The notes: generated by a model not told the origin, from the sequence alone. Shown: positions 15,381-23,108, counted from the stretch's first letter. The stretch is DNA of 25,739 bases from Desulfurivibrio sp044068515 (GCF_044068515.1 NZ_JBIPKI010000037.1:1-25739), one strand, 5' to 3'. Translations and numbers: made by a program.

Positions 15381-17854
15381 CTTTCTACCTCCAGCAGTTG
15401 CGGGTTGATTTCAATAAAACGCTTCCGGCCCTGCTCCACGATCCTGGCCCGGTGCCGTTCAGCAAGTAATTTCATCGTATTTTCCATAGCTTCCTTTTTT
15501 CGTAGGCTACTAGGACCATTCTTTAAAACATCATTTGTTTGTAAGGGGTATTTATACAGCGATTGCGCGATTATCCAGGCTTCCAGCTTGGCCGCTTCCT
15601 TAGCTTCCGGCGGGATCGCAACCGTCCGGATATACCGGCGGGCCTCGTACAGGTGCCAGCCTGCCAGGCGGCAACCTGCGATTATCGACTGCGCATCAAT
15701 CATGCCGGTGGGGCCATGCTCGAAAACATGCAAAAGGCAGGCAAGCCGGGCCGCGTTATCTGCTGACTTGCTGGCTATATCCCGGCAGTCGGCCAGATCA
15801 TCCCTCAGGCTTTGTTCTGTGGCGTCGTGGAATGAAACCCATATTTGCCGGGCCTCCGCGGTCATCCTTAGAGCCGGCGGGGCAAGCTGGCCGTGTTCAT
15901 CAAAATTAAGCGGAATTTCCAGCAGCTCCCGCAGTCGCCGTTGAAAGCGGGCCAGGGCGGGCCAGGACTTGGGCGGCTCTCGGAAGAATCGGCCGCCTTG
16001 CGTTGAAGCCGGAGAGGCGAACAAAAAACGGGCCATGAAACCGGAGCCACGGGCAAGCCCTCTTGTCTTATCCACAAAGTCTTGAATGACTGCCGGTTGT
16101 GCCGCAAGCCCAATTGTCAGGCGGGCAGACTCCAGGGAAAAGGATTCAGAAGTTCTTCTGTTTACCTGGTGGCGCTCTCCGCTCCAAAGGGCATTCAATA
16201 GGGCAAGATTCCGCATCAGGGAATCAGCGCCCATAGCGTGACCACCCAGCACCACGCCGCCCTCCGCCGATAACAGGGCCGCAGAAGGCCAGCCGGTGGC
16301 CAAGTCATAGGCTACGCTTTCCGGAGTTGCGTCGGAGTAAAGCAGATTCGGAACCAAGGGCCGCGGGGGCTTGCGGGCCTCAATCACCGCCAGCCGGGCC
16401 TTAAGTTTGTCTATTGCCTCACCTTTTTTTGCCGCATCCCGAATAGCCGCGATAACCCCCGCCCGCTCGGCCTCCCATGCCTGCCGGTCGGCCTCATACT
16501 TGGCAAACTCGGGCTTAAGCTCTTCTCGCCGCTCGGCCACCCATTTTCCGACTCCACGGCTGAAATAACCGTCAGCCGTAGATTTTCGCTCCCCGCTATC
16601 CGCAGACAGCAGGAAATATAAAGATGATGGGCCGACAAGTTTTGTGGCCCGCTCAACGTCCGCCAAGGCTTGACATACGGCGGAGGCGGTAGCGAGGGCC
16701 GAACAGGCGGCCAAGGCCTCGGGGCATTGGACAAACTCGCAAACCTCATTGACGGCCGCCCCAATATCACCGTTTAAAGCGGATATAGGGTAAGGTTCTG
16801 GTTCCTCGGCCACGTTCAGCGGTTTTGGATCGCGCCAGGGTTGCGATTGCGATTCTTGCGATTCTTGCGATTTATCCGGCCTCGGCTCTGCTGCCCGCCT
16901 GGCGCTGCTCAGGGTGGCTGCAATCTCATTGCCGGATAACCCGGCTGCAGATCCTGCCCGCTCAAGTTGCCGGGTAACTTCCTGCTCATCCAGCCGGCCA
17001 ACCAGGGCTAGGCCATAAAGGCCGTGGGCCTGCCGGTTTAATTCATCATTGCGTGATCCCCCCGGGGCAGTCATCACCGCGCCCAGGGCATTTTGAAAAG
17101 CCTTTTCCGCGTAGGGGTCGGGTTTTTCAAGTTTTACTTGTAGCTGATCTTGCGTGTTTTTTAGGGGAGGCACATTTGTGTCGGGCAGGGTGTCCAGCCA
17201 TTCCGCGATTGTGGCCCGGTCATAGCGCCGGCCGGTGTTATGGATGATCCTGGAAAGAAAAGGGATGGGGTCTTTACGATGATAAAAGCCCGGCACCCGC
17301 ATAACTCGGGATTCGTTCTTGACGGTGGGGTCGCTGCCGTAAGCGCCGATTATCCGCTTCTGCGCTGCCCGGAATTGTTCAACGGGAAAATCATCTACCA
17401 GCCAATATACGTGATGCTTGCCGGGGGATGACTCGATGACAAGAGATGGCTTAAGGGAAAAGTCGAAGCGCCGGTTTTTGTCCACCTGGTCGAAGTCGGC
17501 AAAGAGGGCCCGGATCGTGTTTATCTCTTTGTCCGTGTTGCCGCCCTGGTTGACAACCACATAAACGCCCGCGCCTTTCGCATTAAGGCTCGCCAGCCTG
17601 CCCCCGCATTGCTCAAGCGCTCCGGTGGGGGTGGTGACAAGGCGGGGGTCGCTCCGGTCCTTGTTGTCGTCAAAGGTTCGGAAGCAGAAGGGGCCACCGC
17701 CCAGGGCGTCCAGAAAGGCAAGGGCGGCCGCCTGGTCAAAGAAGGGTTGCTTCCCCGGCCCGCCCGTGGTAACATTTTTTCGTGATTTGTGTTCGGCCCT
17801 GCTCCCGGTGCTTTCCAGGCTCTCCGGGGCGGGGCCGTGGCTTGTGGGGGCCAT
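15377..17854 (-). CDS. Replication protein: RepB-like primase domain fused to DUF3987 helicase-like domain
   Basis: The 825-residue protein has two parts. Residues about 40-225 match RepB-like archaeo-eukaryotic primases: FADFDQVD with D120 and D122 as metal ligands, ESSPGKHHVYWLV (141-153) with the SxxxHH stretch, and SRVMRVPGFYHRK (182-194). Residues about 350-800 match DUF3987, a P-loop ATPase: Walker A-like SADSGERKS (417-425), the LLSAEGGVVLGG segment, and GSGFMARFLFASP with a likely arginine finger. The pair would prime and unwind DNA at the element's own origin. The linker holds a short SQESQESQSQ repeat (an imperfect TTGCGATTC tandem at about 16843-16872). It starts 2 nt after the AlpA-like gene and overlaps the zinc-ribbon gene. 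Confidence 0.85.
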   Translation of the reverse strand: MAPTSHGPAPESLESTGSRAEHKSRKNVTTGGPGKQPFFDQAAALAFLDALGGGPFCFRTFDDNKDRSDPRLVTTPTGALEQCGGRLASLNAKGAGVYVVVNQGGNTDKEINTIRALFADFDQVDKNRRFDFSLKPSLVIESSPGKHHVYWLVDDFPVEQFRAAQKRIIGAYGSDPTVKNESRVMRVPGFYHRKDPIPFLSRIIHNTGRRYDRATIAEWLDTLPDTNVPPLKNTQDQLQVKLEKPDPYAEKAFQNALGAVMTAPGGSRNDELNRQAHGLYGLALVGRLDEQEVTRQLERAGSAAGLSGNEIAATLSSARRAAEPRPDKSQESQESQSQPWRDPKPLNVAEEPEPYPISALNGDIGAAVNEVCEFVQCPEALAACSALATASAVCQALADVERATKLVGPSSLYFLLSADSGERKSTADGYFSRGVGKWVAERREELKPEFAKYEADRQAWEAERAGVIAAIRDAAKKGEAIDKLKARLAVIEARKPPRPLVPNLLYSDATPESVAYDLATGWPSAALLSAEGGVVLGGHAMGADSLMRNLALLNALWSGERHQVNRRTSESFSLESARLTIGLAAQPAVIQDFVDKTRGLARGSGFMARFLFASPASTQGGRFFREPPKSWPALARFQRRLRELLEIPLNFDEHGQLAPPALRMTAEARQIWVSFHDATEQSLRDDLADCRDIASKSADNAARLACLLHVFEHGPTGMIDAQSIIAGCRLAGWHLYEARRYIRTVAIPPEAKEAAKLEAWIIAQSLYKYPLQTNDVLKNGPSSLRKKEAMENTMKLLAERHRARIVEQGRKRFIEINPQLLEVER

Positions 17855-17856
17855 GA

Positions 17857-18051
17857 TTAGCGCCCCCCGTCAACCCGGCCCTGTTCCATCCAGGACTGCA
17901 CGTCTTCGGCCCGATACCGGACCAGGCGTCTGCCCATTCGATACCATGCGGGGCCGCGTCCCTTGTGCCGCCAGGACTGCGCCGTCTTTGGGGAAATCCC
18001 CAAGACTTGGCACAACTGCTTTTCGTCAAAACTGTCGGGGATGTTGCTCAT
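17857..18051 (-). CDS. AlpA/excisionase-like helix-turn-helix protein
   Basis: I chose ATG 18051 (64 residues) rather than the in-frame ATG at 18075, because GGAG lies about 8 nt before it and the domain starts there. The sequence FDEKQLCQVLGISPKTAQSWRHKG (8-31) is a MerR-like winged helix-turn-helix, and GPAWYRMGRRLVRYRAEDVQSWM (33-55) is the wing and final helix of the HTH_17/AlpA family. Such proteins act as excisionases or as activators of integrase and replication genes in prophages and satellites. The stop is followed within 2 nt by the primase start, so the two are co-expressed. Inverted repeats just upstream could be its binding sites. Confidence 0.85.
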   Translation of the reverse strand: MSNIPDSFDEKQLCQVLGISPKTAQSWRHKGRGPAWYRMGRRLVRYRAEDVQSWMEQGRVDGGR

Positions 18052-18070
18052 GACTATGCTCCATGTCAGC

Positions 18071-18097
18071 GACAAACAGAGAGTGAGAGTGTTTGTC
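18071..18097. promoter_or_regulatory. Candidate operator: 8-bp inverted repeat upstream of the AlpA-like gene
   Basis: GACAAACA (18071-18078) and TGTTTGTC (18090-18097) are perfect inverted repeats with an 11-nt spacer, 20 nt upstream of the AlpA-like start. The centre-to-centre spacing is about two helical turns, as for a dimeric DNA-binding protein. It could bind the AlpA-like protein or a helper repressor. Confidence 0.5.
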
Positions 18098-18152
18098 TTT
18101 CATGGGCACATGATAAAACAGGATAGGGATAAATGCCAGAAAAACGCGCTAT

Positions 18153-18162
18153 ACTAGCTAGT
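18153..18162. promoter_or_regulatory. Perfect palindrome ACTAGCTAGT in the AlpA leader
   Basis: The 10-bp palindrome lies about 100 nt upstream of the AlpA-like gene, flanked by GCGC on both sides. On the - strand it overlaps weak promoter-like hexamers (TTCTGA, 16 nt, TAGTAT). It may be a second operator or part of the replication origin. Confidence 0.35.
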
Positions 18163-18200
18163 TGCGCATAGATCAGAATTAGCGTGTATATGGTGGGTTT

Positions 18201-18929
18201 TTACCGGATATAGATCAGCGGTTTTTCTACGCGCCCCCTGGCCTGGTGGGCCGCCAGGTAGCCGCTGGCGATCTTTCGCCGGTTGTTATAATCATCGCGG
18301 CACTTCCGTCCGCAGAACTTCGCCGTTGAGCGTTTGCTCCTGAACATCTTCCCGCAGTGTTGGCAAACAACCAGCTTGCGGAAGTCCCTGCCGTTCCCAC
18401 TCAGAAAAGTCATCACGTACTCTTCCTCGAGCTGCCGCTCCAAGTAGTTCGGCTCTTCGCACAGAGGGGTGAGCGTTACATCGTATTTGTCGCTTGTGGC
18501 CGCCCCAAAAAAACTTACCCCTTTCACGAAGTTATTTAAGTCTTCGAGTTGTGCTCCGTTAGCTGCGGTTTTTTCCAGGATGCGCCGCCATCTTTTTTGA
18601 ATATCTTTCAGGCGGGAAAAGCACTCCTTCTCGCTTATAGACCCGTGTTCCTCGCGATGCTCAGGCTGCAAAATAAATATCGGGTCAACGCCGAGCAATG
18701 TCTTACGTCTAAACAAGATGTAATAACCATCTTTGAGTCCCAGGGTATAGGGGTGGCCCATTCCGTTGCTGGCAGGAGGGGGGGGCTTCAGTTTCCCCTC
18801 CGAGACATGACCCCAGTATCGGCGGTTGGGCTCCCGGAACTTTGCGGAATCCTTGAACCGGTTGTGAATTATTACTAATTTCACCAAGCTCCAACTCCTA
18901 ACGTTAACGAAATCTAGCAGTAATTGCAT
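18201..18929 (-). CDS. Uncharacterised protein with C-terminal treble-clef-like zinc finger
   Basis: The start ATG 18929 lies 9 nt after the integrase stop, with GAGAGG as SD sequence. The first 180 residues are not recognised: a beta-rich start, then helices such as KECFSRLKDIQKRWRRILEK. Residues 187-219 form a Cys4 finger, VVCQHCGKMFRSKRS then KFCGRKCRDDYNNRRK, with C189, C192, C206 and C210. It resembles the finger at the end of CGNR-type and similar bacterial proteins, followed by a basic helix likely to contact nucleic acid. Placed between integrase and AlpA genes, it could regulate integration or lysogeny, taking the place where many elements carry a repressor. No helix-turn-helix repressor is otherwise visible in the element. 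That role is inference. Confidence 0.65.
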   Translation of the reverse strand: MQLLLDFVNVRSWSLVKLVIIHNRFKDSAKFREPNRRYWGHVSEGKLKPPPPASNGMGHPYTLGLKDGYYILFRRKTLLGVDPIFILQPEHREEHGSISEKECFSRLKDIQKRWRRILEKTAANGAQLEDLNNFVKGVSFFGAATSDKYDVTLTPLCEEPNYLERQLEEEYVMTFLSGNGRDFRKLVVCQHCGKMFRSKRSTAKFCGRKCRDDYNNRRKIASGYLAAHQARGRVEKPLIYIR

Positions 18930-18938
18930 CCTCTCGCC

Positions 18939-20102
18939 TCATCTGTCGTGATTAAGGAGAAGGTCGTCCATAACGCCGGCCGCCGCCTGTAAAGCCTCGT
19001 CCCTTAAATGGGCATAGCGGGCCGTCATCGCCGCGCTCTTGTGGGTCAGTAACCGTTGCAGGGTGTATAGGTCCACTTGGCCAGACGAGGCCAGGCTTGA
19101 CGCGAAAAAGTGCCGCAGGCCGTGGCAAGGTCGGAAGTCAGCCGGTAAGCCTGCCGCCTTCTTGATCGCCTGAATTGGTTTTTTCAGGTCGCTGGCTCTG
19201 TTCCCTCCCCGGCCAGGGAACAGAAACGGGCTTTCCGTCCGGGGCAACTCCGCCAGGACGCGCCGGGCCGCCGCATTCAGGGGGATAGAAGCATCCCGCC
19301 CGCCCTTCGGCTCCACGATCCGCAAGAAGCCGCGCTCTAGGTCGATATGCTCCCACCGCAGGGCCAGCAGTTCGCCCCGCCGCATCCCGGTCAGCATTGC
19401 CAGGCGCAGCACTCCCGCCGCCCGCCAGTCTTTCGCGTTGTCGATTGCCTCCAGCAGCCGGGCCAGTTCTTCCGGGCTCAGGTCTTCGGTCTTCTCGTTG
19501 TTGATCTTGGGCAATTCAAAATGCAGTCGGGAAGGGTCCACCGGGGGACAGAGGCCGCGCTTAACAGCGTGGTTGATGATCCGCTTGAGCAAGACGAGCA
19601 CCTGTTTAACCGTCGCCGGGGCCATCTTCTTTTTGGTCTCAACGGTCTTGCCGTTTCGTTTAACCTGGAGGCAGTAAACCTTCTTCAGAAGGTGGGAGCG
19701 CAACCGGTCAATGTCCAGGGTCACAAGCTCGGCCGGGGTCTTGTTCGCAAGGGGCGGTTCCAGGTGCAGCCGCCAGCGATAAAGATCATCCCGCAGGCTC
19801 TTGTTGTCAGCCTTGGCCGCCTTGAACGCCTCCCACAGCCGGGCCAGGGTCGGCTTGCTCTGTTCCGCGTCCTTGGCTGCCCGCTCCTGCTCTCGCTGCT
19901 CTTGCGGGGTTGATTCCTTGCCCGCTATCAAGAGCGCCCGATAGGTGGCCGCCTTTGCCGCTGTCATCTGCTTTTTGATTGATCCGCCAGCCTTGGCTTC
20001 AATCACTTTGCCATTGCGCTTAAAGCGGACGTAGAATATCTTCTCGCCATGCTCATTTATCCGATAGGTGACACCAGGCTTTCCGGTGGGATTTCGTTTC
20101 AT
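18939..20102 (-). CDS. Tyrosine recombinase/integrase of the element
   Basis: The 387-residue protein has the three-part phage integrase form. Residues 1-60 form an arm-binding domain (YRINEHGEKIFYVRFKRNGK), about 82-200 the core-binding helices, and about 205-380 the catalytic domain. The catalytic residues are R241 (TGMRRGELLALRW), K266 (EPKGGRDASIP), H327 and R330 (CHGLRHFFAS), H354 (LLTHKS) and the nucleophile Y363 (MTARYAHL), so it appears active. It catalyses integration and excision by strand exchange between att sites. Its start lies about 170 nt from the tRNA-Arg fragment, and repeats in that gap fit its arm sites. It shares an operon with the zinc-finger gene. Confidence 0.95.
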   Translation of the reverse strand: MKRNPTGKPGVTYRINEHGEKIFYVRFKRNGKVIEAKAGGSIKKQMTAAKAATYRALLIAGKESTPQEQREQERAAKDAEQSKPTLARLWEAFKAAKADNKSLRDDLYRWRLHLEPPLANKTPAELVTLDIDRLRSHLLKKVYCLQVKRNGKTVETKKKMAPATVKQVLVLLKRIINHAVKRGLCPPVDPSRLHFELPKINNEKTEDLSPEELARLLEAIDNAKDWRAAGVLRLAMLTGMRRGELLALRWEHIDLERGFLRIVEPKGGRDASIPLNAAARRVLAELPRTESPFLFPGRGGNRASDLKKPIQAIKKAAGLPADFRPCHGLRHFFASSLASSGQVDLYTLQRLLTHKSAAMTARYAHLRDEALQAAAGVMDDLLLNHDR

Positions 20103-20123
20103 GTCTTCGCCCTCCCTGTTTTT

Positions 20124-20256
20124 CTATTTCCCACCCTATTTCCCACCTCGGAGATAAAAACTAATGGGAAATGGTGGTACTTGTTGCCCCGGCCTCTGTC
20201 TTGTAAGTGGCCTTATTCGGTGCTTTTATGTAGCTTAATGGGAGAAAATGGGAAAT
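20124..20256. repeat. Cluster of TGGGAAAT repeats, likely integrase arm-binding sites
   Basis: CTATTTCCCACC is duplicated in tandem at 20124-20135 and 20136-20147, giving the core ATTTCCCA twice. The same core in the other orientation, within AATGGGAAATG, occurs at 20163-20173 and 20247-20257. A near copy, TAATGGGAGAAA, lies at 20236-20247. Four exact 8-mers in 131 nt between the integrase start and the tRNA fragment fit direct and inverted arm sites of a lambda-type intasome. Confidence 0.65.
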
Positions 20257-20275
20257 GCAAGGAAAAAGGTAATCC

Positions 20276-20324
20276 CGGACTACGAATCCGTAGGTCGGAG
20301 GTTCGAATCCTCCCGGGTGCGCCA
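20276..20324 (+). tRNA. 3' fragment of a tRNA-Arg(ACG) gene forming an attachment site
   Basis: The anticodon loop CTACGAA (anticodon ACG at 20282-20284), a T arm GGAGGTTCGAATCCTCC and an acceptor 3' strand CGGGTGC followed by G and CCA closely match the 3' half of bacterial tRNA-Arg(ACG). The 5' half (expected acceptor GCACCCG and a D arm with TAGCTCAG) is missing: the sequence to the left is element DNA with the repeat cluster. So this is not a working gene but the duplicated attachment sequence left by tRNA-targeted integration. Chromosomal DNA should lie to its right. The intact gene should lie at the element's other end and was not found in this window. Confidence 0.82.
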
Positions 20325-20334
20325 TCGATCTTTC

Positions 20335-20370
20335 AGGGGAATTAAGCTTCTGCTCTTGATTTCCCTTTTT
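20335..20370 (+). terminator. Rho-independent terminator after the tRNA-Arg sequence
   Basis: AGGGGAA (20335-20341) pairs with TTTCCCT (20360-20366) in 7 pairs including one G-T, and is followed by a T-run. Its place 10 nt after the CCA end suggests it is the original terminator of the tRNA gene and so part of the old chromosome. Confidence 0.55.
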
Positions 20371-20432
20371 TATTGTGTCACCCCCTCCCCCTATATCCGG
20401 CCGCGCCTGGCGGACAGCCCGGGACTGAACCA

Positions 20433-22049
20433 GTGAAGAAAACCGCGGGCAACATAAGCTTTCGCGCCAAGTGGTCGGCAAGCCGCTGGGGCCTGGTCTT
20501 GCTGGCCGTCCTGCCCGCGCTGCTGGGAGCCTACTTCATCGTCGAGGTTCTTGTCCTGGCCGGGCCGGTGGCCTCGGCTGCCGCCCCAAACGGCCCCGTA
20601 CGGCTCCTGCCGGACTGGCAAAACCTGCTCCTGCCCACCCTCCTGCTCTGGCTCTTCTTCGCCCTCTTCGCCCTGCTGGTCACCCGCCGGGCTTACATCT
20701 CCGGCCGCAGCGAACAGCGGGCTCGGGCCCGTGATTTTTTTCACAAACTGGACCAGCTCACCCGCAACCTGCCCGGCTTTGTTTATCAGTTGCAGCGCGA
20801 TCCCGACGGCCGCTGGCACTATCCTTACGCCAGTGAGGGAGTCAGCAAAATATTCGGCGTAACCCCCGAACAGGTAGCCGCCGATGCCGAAACCCTGATG
20901 GGCAGGATTCATCCGGACGATTATGACCGGGTGGTGCGGGAAAGCCTGCAAACCGCCAGCCGCCTGGAACCCTGGGTCGGCCGCTTTCGCATGATCCATC
21001 CCGACGGGCGCCTGCTCTGGATCGAAGCCCGCGATACCCCGCAGAAACTTCCCGACGGCAGCATTCTCTGGACCGGCTACGCCAACGATATCACCGAGCA
21101 CAAGGAACTGGAAGAGGCCCTGCGGACCAGTGAAGCCACCTTCCGGGCCTACGTGGAAAACGCCAACGACATCATCTACGCCGTTAGCCCGGAAGGGGTG
21201 CTGACCTACGTCTCCCCCAACTGGACCGAAATCCTGGGGCATGAGCTGGCGGAGGTGGTCAACCGCAAGTTCGACCTCTATACCCATCCCGACGATTTGG
21301 CCCGCAGTCATGAGTTTTTGCGCAATATCGAGGTCAACGGCCAGAAGCAGGAGGGCTACGAGTACCGTATCCGCCACCGCAACGGAGAATGGCGCTGGCA
21401 CACCGCCAACGCCTCTCCCCTGTTCGATGAGCAGGGCAAGGTGGTGGGCATTGTCGGCATCACCCGGGACATCACCGAACGCAAGCAGGCGGAAGCCCGG
21501 ATCACCCGGATGGCCCATTACGACGCCCTGACCGACCTGCCCAACCGGTCGCTCTTTGTCGAGATGGCCCAGCACGCCCTGGCCTCGGCCCGGCGCCAAG
21601 GCGGCAAGATAGCCCTGCTCTTCGTCGACCTGGACAACTTCAAGCCGGTCAACGACCAGTACGGCCACGCGGTGGGCGATCTCCTGCTGCAGCAGGTGGC
21701 CCGCCGCCTCACCGGCTGCCTGCGGGCCGCCGACCAGGTGGGACGGATCAGCGGCGATGAGTTCATCGTGCTGCTCCATACCGTCGACCGGCACCCCGAC
21801 GCCTTCACCGCCGCCGACAAGATCCGGGCCGCCCTCCACCAGCCCTTTATGATCGAGGAACGCAACCTGCAGATTTCGGCCAGCATCGGCATCGCCATCT
21901 TTCCCGATCACGGCGGGGAAATTGGCGAGCTGCTCCGCCACGCCGACCACGCCATGTACCAGGCCAAGGAGGCGGGCCGCAATACCGCCCGGCTCTTCAT
22001 GCCGGACCAGCCGCCGCTGGCGGCCGGGAAGCGGGAAGCGGAAGGGTGA
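20433..22049 (+). CDS. Membrane-anchored PAS-PAS-GGDEF diguanylate cyclase
   Basis: I prefer GTG 20433 (538 residues) to the upstream TTG 20373, because the extra 20 residues are Pro/Gly-rich and read through the spacer; neither start has a strong SD sequence. Two hydrophobic stretches (LVLLAVLPALLGAYFIVEVL and LLLPTLLLWLFFALFALLV) bracket a short periplasmic loop. Two PAS domains follow, each ending in the PAC pattern (GYANDITEHKELEEAL and GIVGITRDITERKQAE). The GGDEF domain has DALTDLPNRSLF and a catalytic SGDEF motif (440-444), a common active variant, plus an inhibitory I-site RAAD (431-434) five residues before. It should make c-di-GMP from GTP in response to a signal sensed by the PAS domains. 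It has no EAL domain. The gene ends exactly where the facing permease gene ends. Confidence 0.9.
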   Translation: MKKTAGNISFRAKWSASRWGLVLLAVLPALLGAYFIVEVLVLAGPVASAAAPNGPVRLLPDWQNLLLPTLLLWLFFALFALLVTRRAYISGRSEQRARARDFFHKLDQLTRNLPGFVYQLQRDPDGRWHYPYASEGVSKIFGVTPEQVAADAETLMGRIHPDDYDRVVRESLQTASRLEPWVGRFRMIHPDGRLLWIEARDTPQKLPDGSILWTGYANDITEHKELEEALRTSEATFRAYVENANDIIYAVSPEGVLTYVSPNWTEILGHELAEVVNRKFDLYTHPDDLARSHEFLRNIEVNGQKQEGYEYRIRHRNGEWRWHTANASPLFDEQGKVVGIVGITRDITERKQAEARITRMAHYDALTDLPNRSLFVEMAQHALASARRQGGKIALLFVDLDNFKPVNDQYGHAVGDLLLQQVARRLTGCLRAADQVGRISGDEFIVLLHTVDRHPDAFTAADKIRAALHQPFMIEERNLQISASIGIAIFPDHGGEIGELLRHADHAMYQAKEAGRNTARLFMPDQPPLAAGKREAEG

Positions 22050-23108
22050 TCAGACTTGCAGGTCGGGAGTACGGGGCCAGCAGATGATGACGGCGTTGAC
22101 CAGGGTGGCCAGGGGAATGGCGAAGAAAACCCCCCAGAAGCCCCAGAGCCCACCGAAAACCAGGATGGCGGCGATGATCGCCACCGGATGCAGATTGACC
22201 ACCTTGGCAAAGAGCAGGGGGTTGAGGACATTGCCGTCCAGCCCCTGGATAACGGCGTAGACCACCATCAGCCAGAACAGCTCCCCGCCCGCGCCCCACT
22301 GGAAGTAGCCGAGCAGGGCCACCGGGAAGGTGACCACCACCGCCCCGACGTAGGGCACCAGCACCGAGAGCCCGGTCAGGGTGGCCAGCAGCAGGGCGTA
22401 TTCGACCCCCAGCAGGAAGAAGCAGACGTAGGTAAAGGCCCCGACAATCAGGATTTCCCAGAATTTCCCCCGGACATAATTGCCCATCTGCAGATCGAGA
22501 TCCCGCCAGAGATGCTGGGCGGCGCCGCGTTCCCGCGGCAGGCGGAGGCTGATCCAGCCCAGGATCAGCTTTTTATCCTTGAGCAGGAAGAAGACCAGGA
22601 AGGGCACCAGGACCAGGTAAACCAGCAGGGTGATGATATTGGCCACCGAGGCCAGAGAAATCGCCAGGACGTGCTGGCCCAGGTTGCCCACCTGGATGCG
22701 GGCGGCGGTGACCACCTCCCGGACCTGCTCCTCGCTGATCAGGGGGTAGCGTTCCGGCAGGGCCAGCAGCACCTGCTGGCCCTGGGTCAAATAGCGGGGC
22801 AGCTCCCGCAGCAAATCGCCGATCTGATTCCAGAGAATGGGAAAAACCGCGAAAGAGCCGAACAAGGCCAGCAGAAAGAAGAGCAGCAGCACCAGGCTGA
22901 CCCCGATGATCCGCCGGATGCCCTGCTCTTCCATCCAGGCGATGGGCCCTTCCAGCAGGTAGGCGATGATGATCGCGGTGAGCAGCGGGGTCAGCATCCG
23001 CCCGAAAAAGTGGAGGACCAGGGCGAAGAAAAGCAGCAGGAAAGTGAGGATCACTGCCTGGGGGTCGCTGAAATAGCGCCGGTGCCAGAGCCGCAGCATG
23101 GCCAGCAT
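22050..23108 (-). CDS. AI-2E/PerM-family transporter
   Basis: The 352-residue protein has about eight hydrophobic segments in the pattern of the AI-2E family. Two come near the N terminus (VILTFLLLFFALVLHFFG, LLTAIIIAYLLEGPIAWME), then a long loop from about residue 100 to 155. Paired segments follow, with the conserved PVGAVVV-like part here VLVPYVGAVVVTFPVALL and IQGLDGNVLNPLLFAKVVNLHP near the end. The family is thought to move small molecules or ions; TqsA exports autoinducer-2 in E. coli, while others are Na+/H+ antiporters. The substrate cannot be told here. A strong SD sequence, AAGGAGGA, precedes ATG 23108. It is the last of three - strand genes. Confidence 0.9.
   Translation of the reverse strand: MLAMLRLWHRRYFSDPQAVILTFLLLFFALVLHFFGRMLTPLLTAIIIAYLLEGPIAWMEEQGIRRIIGVSLVLLLFFLLALFGSFAVFPILWNQIGDLLRELPRYLTQGQQVLLALPERYPLISEEQVREVVTAARIQVGNLGQHVLAISLASVANIITLLVYLVLVPFLVFFLLKDKKLILGWISLRLPRERGAAQHLWRDLDLQMGNYVRGKFWEILIVGAFTYVCFFLLGVEYALLLATLTGLSVLVPYVGAVVVTFPVALLGYFQWGAGGELFWLMVVYAVIQGLDGNVLNPLLFAKVVNLHPVAIIAAILVFGGLWGFWGVFFAIPLATLVNAVIICWPRTPDLQV

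Larger units (their letters stand above)
13850..20324 (-). mobile_element. Satellite-like integrative element (int - zinc finger - AlpA - primase/DUF3987 - DUF5681), right end at a tRNA-Arg fragment
   Basis: Nine genes read leftward on the - strand in a compact, often overlapping array. They are a tyrosine integrase, a zinc-finger protein, an AlpA-like regulator, a primase-helicase, two Cys-rich small proteins, an unknown, a DUF5681 protein and a small acidic protein. The right end is marked by a tRNA-Arg 3' fragment and clustered integrase-arm-like repeats. No capsid, tail, portal or lysis genes are present. The order int - AlpA - primase - terminase-associated gene matches that of phage-inducible satellites. 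The left boundary is only the end of the last gene; the true att site there is not established and may lie further left. Confidence 0.65.

Noticed and set aside
15099..15944. + strand frame opposite the primase and zinc-ribbon genes
   Set aside because: Ser/Arg-rich composition with no motif; the - strand genes overlap neatly and contain known domains.
16843..16872. Tandem TTGCGATTC repeats considered as a possible CRISPR or iteron array
   Set aside because: Only about three imperfect units, in frame in the primase linker and coding SQESQESQSQ; more simply a low-complexity linker.
20391..21950. Long - strand frame opposite the GGDEF gene
   Set aside because: PAS and GGDEF motifs on the + strand are unmistakable; the reverse frame has no family features.
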